Assembly: GCA_902777385.1 (NCBI GenBank)
Contig: CACYTP010000013.1
Location: 1 to 64,000 of the forward strand
Direction of reading: 5' to 3'
Source: an uncultured bacterium
GTDB taxonomy: Bacteria > Cyanobacteriota > Vampirovibrionia > Gastranaerophilales > Gastranaerophilaceae
DNA length: 64,000 nt
The number at the start of each line of letters is the position of its first letter. The stretch's first letter is position 1. Below the pieces are notes generated by a model. It searched no databases and was not told where the DNA came from. It was given only the letters and a program-made list of their open reading frames with translations. Positions 52,856 to 60,443 of this stretch are shown piece by piece. The position numbers were made by a program, and so were the translations under genes.

Positions 52856-54802
52856 ATGCAAATAAGAAATGATTATACGGTCAACTACCCAAAATTCAAC
52901 AATAAAAACAACGATAATACAAGTTTTCAGGGAATACCTGCGAGGGCAATATTCAGAGAAGTTTTCCCAAAAAATCAAGATAAGCTATGGGAAGATTGTA
53001 GTGATATAGCTCAAAAGCTTGACATGTCAACCAGAAGTATAAAATTCATTCTTGAAATTGTATCAGATAAAAGATTTAATTTTATGAATCATTTAACGGA
53101 TTACTATAATGCAAGAAACTGTTTTTTAAAAGGGAATTTAAGAGAAAATCCGCAAGATATAATTGATATTTTTAAATCTGTTGAAAAGGTAACTCCGGAA
53201 CATGATGCACTGTTAAATTCTTCGGATATGCCGGTTAAAACTCTGAAAGAGCTGTTTTCTGCCGCTAACGATAAAGAAAGTCTGAATTTTTCATCATATA
53301 TTCAAAAGGAAGTTATGGATGGAACAAATGCTTCGGCACTAAAAATTATAGATATGCTTAATTCTCCAAACAGGAATAATTATATCAGAGATTTCAGTAA
53401 TTATATATCATACATAAAACTGAACTTTGGAGATGAAAATGTTATCAAAAATCTTGATAAATTAATAGCCTCAGGCTCATATCAAGCAAAAACTTATGAT
53501 GCAAAACTTGCGGTAAAAGAATTTTTGAACCGCTCAAATATAAAAGACGGAATAGCACCTTTTGCCGAGGAACTTGAGAAAAATTACTCAAAAGCCGGTA
53601 AGAACTTTATGGAAAAATTCTCAGACAGTTTCCTTGCATACAGAAAAGGTTTATCGGAAAAAGATTACAGGCATATAGTTGACATGTATTCTTCTACTAC
53701 CGATAAGAATGTAAGATTGAGAACAGCTCTTGTTGACAAATTCAAATATTCTGATACCACAGGATATTCCAAAATATCTGATATTGAAGAATTAAAAATA
53801 TTATTTGACAGAATTGATGGAAATGAGAATATAACAACATTTATAAAAAAAGCTCTAGAAGATAAAATTGATGTTAAAACCATTAAGGAAATGAATGATA
53901 TTCTGGATACCGTGCCGCCAAAGAAAGCAGAAATTTTCCACAAAAATATCGCAAATATTGTCAGATATACAACAGAGCGTGAGGAAAGAATTACGGCTTT
54001 AGAAAATGAAATAGAAAATCCGTTTTTTATAACACCTCAATTCAAACGACAAAGGGATGAAGCCGTAAAAGCAGGTATAAACACCCCTGAAAGTAAATGG
54101 CAAACGCTTATGATAAAATTGGAAAATGAATATAATATTCGTAAATACAGACACTATTTAAAAACCCATGAAGATGTTATTAATTCTGTCGAAAAGAATC
54201 GGGAAGAAATACCTAACGTATTGCCAAATCCTGTAGAAAAGATTGTGAGTCCTGTTTCTGAACCAAAATCCGAAATTAACTCTTCTTTATTACCGATAAA
54301 ATTTGTAAAACATCCAAAAGAACTTCCTGCGATAAAGAAATTAAGAGTAAAACTCGGAGTTAGCGATATAATTGAGCAGAAGCTTGGTGCAAAAACATTA
54401 GCAAGCCAAAGAGCAAATTATATGGAATCTGCAAATGTAATGCGTTTAAAACTTCTACCTGAGATTTTCCAATCTATTAAAGAAACAAGAAGACAGCAAA
54501 AAATATCCGGCATGAAATCCCGTATTGACACAAGAGAAGCTCTAAAGCTGTATGAAAAAATCACGGGTAAAAACAGAAAACTTATTCGATACATGCTAAA
54601 ACAAACAAATTCGGATAATGAAAGACTTTTTACCATAAGAGATATTAATGCAACTATAAGCAAAGCCGAAGCGGAAATTCTAAAGAACAAAAAAGCTAAT
54701 CCAAAATACAAAGCCGCAGATGCTAAAGCCTTGTATGAAGATATTTTCCAAACTATGGTTGAAAAATACGGAAAACTAAGACGAGTAAAAAAACAAAGCT
54801 GA
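52856..54802 (+). CDS. Lineage-specific protein with N-terminal SFQG motif, paralogue of 49017-50927
   Basis: 648 aa, mostly helical, without signal peptide or membrane segment. The first 26 residues are Asn-rich and end in NTSFQG. The C-terminal 130 residues are the best conserved with the paralogue (MRLKLLPEIFQSIKETR...LKLYEKITGKNRKLIRYML...LYEDIFQTMVEKYGKL). A CGAAAGG ribosome site is present. It follows the GT41 gene by 87 nt on the same strand. No recognised family. It converges with the XRE regulator 3 nt away. Confidence 0.75.
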   Translation: MQIRNDYTVNYPKFNNKNNDNTSFQGIPARAIFREVFPKNQDKLWEDCSDIAQKLDMSTRSIKFILEIVSDKRFNFMNHLTDYYNARNCFLKGNLRENPQDIIDIFKSVEKVTPEHDALLNSSDMPVKTLKELFSAANDKESLNFSSYIQKEVMDGTNASALKIIDMLNSPNRNNYIRDFSNYISYIKLNFGDENVIKNLDKLIASGSYQAKTYDAKLAVKEFLNRSNIKDGIAPFAEELEKNYSKAGKNFMEKFSDSFLAYRKGLSEKDYRHIVDMYSSTTDKNVRLRTALVDKFKYSDTTGYSKISDIEELKILFDRIDGNENITTFIKKALEDKIDVKTIKEMNDILDTVPPKKAEIFHKNIANIVRYTTEREERITALENEIENPFFITPQFKRQRDEAVKAGINTPESKWQTLMIKLENEYNIRKYRHYLKTHEDVINSVEKNREEIPNVLPNPVEKIVSPVSEPKSEINSSLLPIKFVKHPKELPAIKKLRVKLGVSDIIEQKLGAKTLASQRANYMESANVMRLKLLPEIFQSIKETRRQQKISGMKSRIDTREALKLYEKITGKNRKLIRYMLKQTNSDNERLFTIRDINATISKAEAEILKNKKANPKYKAADAKALYEDIFQTMVEKYGKLRRVKKQS

Positions 54803-54805
54803 GTA

Positions 54806-55060
54806 TTATTCATCACTAAAATTTAAATTTAATTCAATAATATTTAACAACTCTGACGGTGTTGTTTCAAGCATTTTAGCAACTCTTAAAAGTGTTGAAA
54901 ACTTGAAATCGTAAAGTCCGTTCTCAATACGGCTCCATGTCGCCGTTGTCAAATAACCCTTTGCCAAAACAAATTCGTTCAAAGATTTATTAGAGTTTAA
55001 ACGCAGTTCTTTAACTTTGTTCCCAAAGTTTTGTAAATTTTCGACATCACACTGTTGCAT
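54806..55060 (-). CDS. XRE-family HTH regulator
   Basis: 84 aa single-domain helix-turn-helix: VKELRLNSNKSLNEFVLAKGYLTTATWSRIENGLYDFKFSTLLRVAKMLETTPSELL is the classic Cro/C1-type fold (recognition region TTATWSRIENG). It is divergent from the intact prepilin gene with a 62-bp shared region holding TGTAAT half-sites, so it may control itself and the prepilin. Confidence 0.85.
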   Translation of the reverse strand: MQQCDVENLQNFGNKVKELRLNSNKSLNEFVLAKGYLTTATWSRIENGLYDFKFSTLLRVAKMLETTPSELLNIIELNLNFSDE

Positions 55061-55063
55061 ATA

Positions 55064-55110
55064 TGTAATATTAGTGCCAAAATATTGTCAAATCATTACA
55101 CGCATGTAAT
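55064..55110. promoter_or_regulatory. Shared XRE/prepilin operator region
   Basis: TGTAAT occurs at 55064-55069 and 55105-55110, and its complement ATTACA at 55095-55100; the last two form a perfect 6-bp inverted repeat around CGCA. A minus-strand TTGACA (55086-55091) and TTACAT (55063-55068), 17 bp apart, overlap the first half-site. Confidence 0.4.
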
Positions 55111-55122
55111 AGAGGAGGTATT

Positions 55123-55959
55123 ATGACTTTTTATAAACGAAATACCGAAACGGTATTTGCAATGGAAGAAGGATGCTTTAACATGGCTATATCAGACAAT
55201 TATCGTAAAGTTGCGTTTACTTTGGCAGAAGTCCTCATAACACTCGGAATTATTGGAGTAGTGGCTGCAATGACTTTACCGACATTAATCGGGAATTATC
55301 AAAAGAAGCAGGTGATTTCTCAACTTAAAAAAGCATTCTCAGAATATGCACAAGCAATGCAAATGGCTCAGGTTGAAAATGGAACACTTGATACATGGGC
55401 TACTATTCCGAAAGCAAATTTTGATAATAGCAATATCGCACAGAATAGATATTTTGGCGAAAAATATCTTTTTCCAAATATCAAAACATTAAATATTTGT
55501 ATCCCTACATCAAGTGAATGTTGGGCTGATAATGTCAAGAATTTAAATAATCAGGATATTACAGGAACAACCCATTATAGAAATAATGATCCCGGAGTAG
55601 TCTCATTTATAACCGCATCGGGATACTCAGTTTATTATTGGTTACACGGTAATGGAACAGGTATGTGGTATATAGTTGATGTAAACGGTCCAAAAAACGG
55701 ACCTAATATAATTGGAAGAGATATTTTTTCTTTTGGTGCTTCATGGGGAACGTCAAAGGCAAAAATAAAACCAATGGGTGTTTCAAATGATGCAGAAACA
55801 GTTGAATATACCCGAGATGATATTATCAACGGAACAAATGGCGTCAGCAATAATTATAAATGTCAAAAAACATCATCCAGTGATCAACCATTAGGGGCAT
55901 ACTGTGGAGCAGTAATAGTACTTGACGGGTGGGAAATAAAATCTGACTATCCATGGTAA
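55123..55959 (+). CDS. Type IV prepilin-like protein (pseudopilin)
   Basis: 278 aa. After a 30-residue leader comes KVAFTLAEVLITLG then IIGVVAAMTLPTLIGNYQKK: a prepilin-peptidase site with Ala instead of the usual Gly before Phe, Glu at +5, and a hydrophobic N-terminal helix. The C-terminal domain has four Cys in pairs (ICIPTSSEC; KCQ...YCG), DVNGPKNGPNIIGRDIF and ends DG-WEIKSDYPW. AGGAGGT precedes the ATG. MAISDNYRK at residue 46-ish start (ATG 55183) would give a shorter leader. It is the intact relative of the fragments at 9947 and 44671. Confidence 0.85.
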   Translation: MTFYKRNTETVFAMEEGCFNMAISDNYRKVAFTLAEVLITLGIIGVVAAMTLPTLIGNYQKKQVISQLKKAFSEYAQAMQMAQVENGTLDTWATIPKANFDNSNIAQNRYFGEKYLFPNIKTLNICIPTSSECWADNVKNLNNQDITGTTHYRNNDPGVVSFITASGYSVYYWLHGNGTGMWYIVDVNGPKNGPNIIGRDIFSFGASWGTSKAKIKPMGVSNDAETVEYTRDDIINGTNGVSNNYKCQKTSSSDQPLGAYCGAVIVLDGWEIKSDYPW

Positions 55960-55978
55960 ATAATATCGGAACTTGCAA

Positions 55979-56052
55979 CATCTACCTCTCCTTGGGGAGA
56001 GGATAACAAATGTTGGCGAATTTATGAGCCGATACATTTGTAGGTGAGGGGG
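55979..56052. repeat. Short palindromic intergenic repeat, copy 3
   Basis: CCTCTCC/GGAGAGG outer hairpin, inner stem CAAATGTTGGC/GCCGATACATTTG, ending GGTGAGGGG. Confidence 0.6.
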
Positions 56053-56053
56053 C

Positions 56054-56185
56054 TTATTCTGATGTTTCTTGAATTATTTTTTCTATAACTCCTGTAAAAT
56101 TATTACAAACTTCATAATTCCGAAAGATAAGGACTTTATAGGCTTGTTTGTTTAAAATAAGCTGTTCTTTCTCATATTCAATATT
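56054..56185 (-). pseudogene. C-terminal remnant of a DUF559 (Vsr-like endonuclease fold) protein
   Basis: On the minus strand a 43-codon frame without a start codon reads NIEYEKEQLILNKQAYKVLI/FRNYEVCNNFTGVIEKIIQETSE before TAA. This matches the usual end of DUF559 proteins (GYkVlRFwNnEV..N.egVle.I). An in-frame stop lies directly upstream, and a shifted frame upstream ends in it, so it is degenerate. It abuts repeat copy 3. Confidence 0.6.
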
Positions 56186-56370
56186 TTACATTTCATTATG
56201 CTGTTTGCCATATACTTTTATAATTAAGTTTTTATCAGAACAAAAGAAATTTTAATGTATTCCATAATTTAACTTTTTCTTTTGTCGTATTATACCTAAG
56301 ATTTTTAGTATTTAATAGAGTATTTTTATTTTATTCATGATGATTTACCACAGATGAATACTCCCAAGAA

Positions 56371-56442
56371 TACCCCCTCATCAACTGCTGCAAAGCAAAC
56401 AAAGTTCGCTTGCATCAGTATCTTCTCCCCGTGGGAGAAGTA
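56371..56442. repeat. Short palindromic intergenic repeat, copy 4 (inverted)
   Basis: CCCCCTCATC at the left, inner CAAAGCAAAC region with TTCGCTTGC, and CTTCTCCCCGTGGGAGAAG at the right: the same layout as copy 1 in reverse. Confidence 0.55.
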
Positions 56443-56495
56443 GTATCTCTAACATTTAATATATATTATTTAAATTTAAAAAACTTTGTTCACAC

Positions 56496-56529
56496 AAAAA
56501 CAGGTGATACATTGGTATCACCTGTTTTT
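56496..56529 (-). terminator. Terminator of the HU gene
   Basis: AAAAACAGGTGATAC pairs perfectly with GTATCACCTGTTTTT around a 4-nt loop (15-bp stem including the A/T tails). Read leftward it ends in a T run; it could act in both directions. Confidence 0.85.
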
Positions 56530-56547
56530 ATAAAATTCAAAATCGAA

Positions 56548-56820
56548 TTACTTAACCAATTCTTTGAATTTCTTACCGGCAGAAAATGCAGGAACTGTTT
56601 TAGCAGCGATTTTGATTTCTTTACCTGTTTGAGGGTTACGGCCTGTTCTAGCAGCTCTTTTGCGAGCTTCGAATGTACCGAAACCAACTAAAGTTACTTT
56701 ACCGCCTTTTTTAACGGTTTTTTCAATAGTTTCGATTGTTGCAGATAAAACTGCTGCTGCATCTTTTTTTGAAACCTTAGCTGATTTTGAAATTTCTGCT
56801 ACTAATTCTTCTTTGTTCAT
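56548..56820 (-). CDS. hup: DNA-binding protein HU
   Basis: 90 aa histone-like protein: MNKEELVAEISKSAKVSKKDA, VTLVGFGTFEARKRAARTGRNPQTG and KTVPAFSAGKKFKELVK, the complete HU/IHF fold with the beta-arm RNPQTG. It bends and compacts DNA. AAGGAG precedes the ATG, and a strong terminator follows. Single gene unit. Confidence 0.96.
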   Translation of the reverse strand: MNKEELVAEISKSAKVSKKDAAAVLSATIETIEKTVKKGGKVTLVGFGTFEARKRAARTGRNPQTGKEIKIAAKTVPAFSAGKKFKELVK

Positions 56821-57135
56821 AGTATTCTCCTTTCTTAACTAAACATGACTATTATATACATTATTTCATAACATGCAACATCTTAACATATCGAAACATG
56901 CTGTATGCTGTAATTTTGAAAATTATATTGTTCAAAACCTCTGTTTTAGTTGGATTTTAGCAATAAAGACTGAAGTTTAACAGATAAAATCTGATTGCGA
57001 AAAATGAAGCAATTATTTTAATAAAATAAGCCAGTAGGGTATGTATTTACCCTTGACATATAATCTATATGTAATAAGATTATATGTGTAACTATTTCTA
57101 CTAGTCGGATTATAAAGAATGCCGGAGAAAATTTT
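56821..57135. other. Divergent regulatory region between HU and the glycosyltransferase
   Basis: No gene seen. The left part should carry the HU promoter; the right part (57030-57090) has nested inverted repeats and a promoter for the 1056-aa glycosyltransferase. Confidence 0.5.
57037..57087 (+). promoter_or_regulatory. Promoter with nested perfect inverted repeats
   Basis: TTGACA (57053-57058), 16 bp, TAAGAT (57075-57080). A perfect 11-bp inverted repeat, ACATATAATCT (57056-57066) and AGATTATATGT (57077-57087), covers both boxes; AGGGTA/TACCCT with a 6-nt centre lies directly upstream. This is a typical layout for a repressor or MerR-like activator site. Confidence 0.55.
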
Positions 57136-60100
57136 ATGGATGATAAACTGGAGTTGTCATATAATTCAGGGAACAGCACAAACAATAAAAAGAAACGTTG
57201 TTGTATATGTGTATTCTGGGATAAACAGGGAATCGTAAGAGATTATGTAACATACTACATAAAAGGATTACAGGAAGTTGCAGAAAAAGTTATAGTAACA
57301 GTAAACGGCATACTTACAGAAGATAGTCGGGAAAAACTCAAAAATTTGGGCGTACAGGTATTCCAAAGAGAAAACAAAGGACTTGATTTTGGTGCTTGGA
57401 AAGATACTATCGCAGATATAGGATATTCTGAATTAGCAAAATATGATGAGCTTATAATAACAAATACCACCTGCTATGGACCGATATATCCGCTATCAGA
57501 AATGTTTGATGAAATGGAAGCAAAAGAATGCGATTTTTGGGGCATAACAAAACATCCAAACGACGGATATTGCACTATTGATGGGGATGAAAAAAGCAGA
57601 GTTATAGAACATATACAATCCTATTTCCTTGTTTTTAATAAAAATGTTATTCTATCCGATACATTCAAAAATTGGTGGGACAATATTGAATACTACAATG
57701 ATTACAATAAAGTTGTCGGATATTATGAAACAAAATTGACTAAATACTTTGAGGATGCAGGATTTAAGTCTGACTCTTATATAGATATAAATTTGCATAA
57801 AGATTTTACCAGTAACCCAACGTTATGTCCGGATAAAATTCTCCAAAACAAACATCTGCCACTAATAAAAAGAAAGGCTATCATTCTTGATTATAACATA
57901 CTAATTGGTTTAAGCCTGACACAACATAATAACAAAATACTTCAATATATAAAAGATAATACAAACTATGATATTGATATGATTTATAATGACATAATTT
58001 CTACCCAAACAATGTCAAATATTAAATCTAACCTGCATCTGAATTACGTTTTACCTTCCGATTATAGTTTTAGTGAACCAAATAATAATCAGAAAATTGC
58101 ACTGATATTGTATATATATTACGAAGATTTGATTGAATATTGCTTCAATTACGCAAAATCTATGCCTGAGGGTTGTGATATATATGTAGTATCATCAAAA
58201 GAAAGTACGCTTGAAGAATGCAGGAAAAAAGATTATATATTAAAAAATTATCACATTGAATACAGACTGAAAGAAAACCGCGGTCGTGATGTATCCGCAT
58301 ATCTTGTAACCTGTGCCGATGTATTTGAAAAATATGACCTTATCTGCTGTATGCACGATAAAAAATCACCTCAGACATGGACTATTTATGGACAAGATTT
58401 TATGTACCAGTGTTTTGAATGTAATCTGAAAAACAAAGATTATGTTAAAAATATTTTAAATATATTCGACAAAAACAAAAGAATCGGAATGCTGACAAAT
58501 CCTACGCCAAAATTTATGCATTTGGCAAGAGATTATTTTTGGGACGAATTAGGTACGAACACTCAAATAGTAAAAGATCTATATAAAGAACTCAATTTAA
58601 ATATTCCATTTGATAAGCATCCTGTTGCTCCGTTTGGTTCAATGTTCTGGATTAGAAAAGATGCCATAAAACCACTATTTAGAAAAAAATGGGAATATAA
58701 AGATTTCCCGAATGAACCGCTTCCGGACGACGGGACAATATCACACGCAATTGAGAGAATATACCCTTCAATTGCACAAGAAGCAGGTTATATGACAGGA
58801 TGGATTATGCCAAATAATTTTGCATCTATATACGCGGATAATCTGGCATACAGACCTACATGTCCCGATAAAAATGAATTTGCATATAATAACCTCTTAG
58901 AGGTGTTATTTTCAGTAAAAAATGATACCGATAACAAACATGCAATTATCACTCTTGCCGATGCTAAAATAAGAATAAAAAGAAATAGAAAAATTAAAAA
59001 AAGGAAAAGTGCAGTAAAATACAGACTATTAGAAAAATTATTTTCTGTAAAGAATGCCAAGGACAAAAAGCACAAAATTATTACCTTAGCTGGGGTAAGA
59101 GTAAAAATCAAAAAGAAAATACGCAATAAACCGTTAAATTTATCTTTTGACAGTGAAATAAATGTTATTGTAAAAAACAATCAAAAACCAAGTGTAAATA
59201 TATTCATGCCTGCTATAATCCACTCTTCATTAACTGCAGGACCGCTTGGTATATTATATTTTGCAAAATATTTAATTGGAAAAGGATTTAACGTAAGACT
59301 TTTTACATCTTTGTATGAGCCAGAATGCTTAAAAACAGTATCTGAATTATCCTGTTTATTAGATAAAGCTGAAATATCTACTTTTGATAATACCCCTAAA
59401 TGTACTATCAAAATTTCCCCTTATGACATAAATGTTGCAACACAATGGTCAACAGTCTATTCGGTACAACGCATTCTTAAATATTGCAATTGTAAAAAAT
59501 TCATATATTTTATTCAGGATTATGAAAAAATATTTTATGCAAATTCAACAGAAGCAGCATTAGCGTACAATACATATTTAATGGATTATTTCCCAATATT
59601 CTCTACCGATATATTAAAAAATTTCTTCTATGAAAACGATATTGGAAATATAAATGAAAGACAAAAAGAATACTTCGTTTTTAATACCGCAAGTTCTACT
59701 TATTTGCCTAATAAAAACGAATTTATTGAAAAACATAACCTTATCAGTTCAAAAAAGAAGTTTATCTTTTACGGACGACCATCTACTGCCAGAAACTGTT
59801 ATAATTTAGGGTTAGCTGTAATAAAAAAAGCAATAGAAAACAACATCTTATCACCTGATGAATGGGAATTTTATTCCGTAGGGGATAAAAAATTTGTATA
59901 TTATTTTTCAAAAGATGTTTACATTAAAGGACTACCTTTTATTTCCCCCGAAGCATATGCATTATCTTTACACACATATGATTTAGGATTATCACTAATG
60001 ATGTCACCGCATCCATCTATGTTACCAATAGACTTAGCTCTTGCAGGAGTTCCTGTCGTAACAAATACATACAAAAACAAGACTAAAGAATCTTTACAAA

Positions 60101-60306
60101 ATATCTCAAAAAATATATATTCTGCAGAATTATCCGTTGATGCATTAGTGAAAGAAATACAAAATACACTAAAGTATGTGGATAATTACGAAGAACGTTA
60201 TCAAAACGCAATAGATTCAAATTATCCCGCTAATTGGAGTAACACATTTGATAAAGCAGACAATATAATAGAATTTATAAACGAACAACAATGTGCAACA
60301 AAATAA
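57136..60306 (+). CDS. RgpF-type rhamnan synthesis protein fused to WsaF-like glycosyltransferase
   Basis: 1056 aa. Residues about 20-270 are RgpF-like (CVFWDKQGIVRDYVTYYIKGL, ENKGLDFGAWKDTI, NTTCYGPIYPL). Residues 310-580 form a second RgpF-like unit (NRGRDVSAYLVTC, MHDKKSPQ, FGSMFWIRKDAI, DDGTISHAIERI). Two linker repeats follow (LFSVKNDTDNKHAIITLADAKIRIK and LFSVKNAKDKKHKIITLAGVRVKIK, about 590-675). The last 370 residues resemble WsaF-type rhamnosyltransferases (IYFIQDYEKIFYANS, FYGRPSTARNCYNLGL, LSLMMSPHPSMLPIDLALAGVPVVTN). Cytoplasmic polysaccharide assembly. Ribosome site GCCGGAG. No other polysaccharide genes adjoin it. Confidence 0.85.
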   Translation: MDDKLELSYNSGNSTNNKKKRCCICVFWDKQGIVRDYVTYYIKGLQEVAEKVIVTVNGILTEDSREKLKNLGVQVFQRENKGLDFGAWKDTIADIGYSELAKYDELIITNTTCYGPIYPLSEMFDEMEAKECDFWGITKHPNDGYCTIDGDEKSRVIEHIQSYFLVFNKNVILSDTFKNWWDNIEYYNDYNKVVGYYETKLTKYFEDAGFKSDSYIDINLHKDFTSNPTLCPDKILQNKHLPLIKRKAIILDYNILIGLSLTQHNNKILQYIKDNTNYDIDMIYNDIISTQTMSNIKSNLHLNYVLPSDYSFSEPNNNQKIALILYIYYEDLIEYCFNYAKSMPEGCDIYVVSSKESTLEECRKKDYILKNYHIEYRLKENRGRDVSAYLVTCADVFEKYDLICCMHDKKSPQTWTIYGQDFMYQCFECNLKNKDYVKNILNIFDKNKRIGMLTNPTPKFMHLARDYFWDELGTNTQIVKDLYKELNLNIPFDKHPVAPFGSMFWIRKDAIKPLFRKKWEYKDFPNEPLPDDGTISHAIERIYPSIAQEAGYMTGWIMPNNFASIYADNLAYRPTCPDKNEFAYNNLLEVLFSVKNDTDNKHAIITLADAKIRIKRNRKIKKRKSAVKYRLLEKLFSVKNAKDKKHKIITLAGVRVKIKKKIRNKPLNLSFDSEINVIVKNNQKPSVNIFMPAIIHSSLTAGPLGILYFAKYLIGKGFNVRLFTSLYEPECLKTVSELSCLLDKAEISTFDNTPKCTIKISPYDINVATQWSTVYSVQRILKYCNCKKFIYFIQDYEKIFYANSTEAALAYNTYLMDYFPIFSTDILKNFFYENDIGNINERQKEYFVFNTASSTYLPNKNEFIEKHNLISSKKKFIFYGRPSTARNCYNLGLAVIKKAIENNILSPDEWEFYSVGDKKFVYYFSKDVYIKGLPFISPEAYALSLHTYDLGLSLMMSPHPSMLPIDLALAGVPVVTNTYKNKTKESLQNISKNIYSAELSVDALVKEIQNTLKYVDNYEERYQNAIDSNYPANWSNTFDKADNIIEFINEQQCATK

Positions 60307-60353
60307 CATTTATTTGTTATTTACTCTCTCATATTTTGTTTATGTGACCGGAA

Positions 60354-60379
60354 TTGACACACTCATTTGGTATTATAAT
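60354..60379 (+). promoter_or_regulatory. Weak candidate promoter of the UvrD-like gene
   Basis: TTGACA and TATAAT are both perfect but only 14 bp apart, which is too short for a standard promoter; TGA-TATAAT (60416-60424) downstream is an extended -10 alternative nearer the ATG. Confidence 0.25.
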
Positions 60380-60443
60380 AATGCAATTTAACAAAAACGG
60401 TTAAATGCGGATTTATGATATAATTTTAACCAAAAGGAGTAAG

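Larger units (their letters stand above)
55960..56547. other. Intergenic region with two palindromic repeats and a gene remnant
   Basis: No intact gene. It contains repeat copy 3 (55979-56052), a leftward DUF559 remnant (56054-56185), AT-rich sequence without clear signals (56190-56360), an inverted repeat copy 4 (56371-56442) and the HU terminator (56496-56529). Confidence 0.6.

Noticed and set aside
52799-52860. Possible hairpin before the 648-aa gene
   Set aside because: Only weak AT pairing, no clear terminator or riboswitch.
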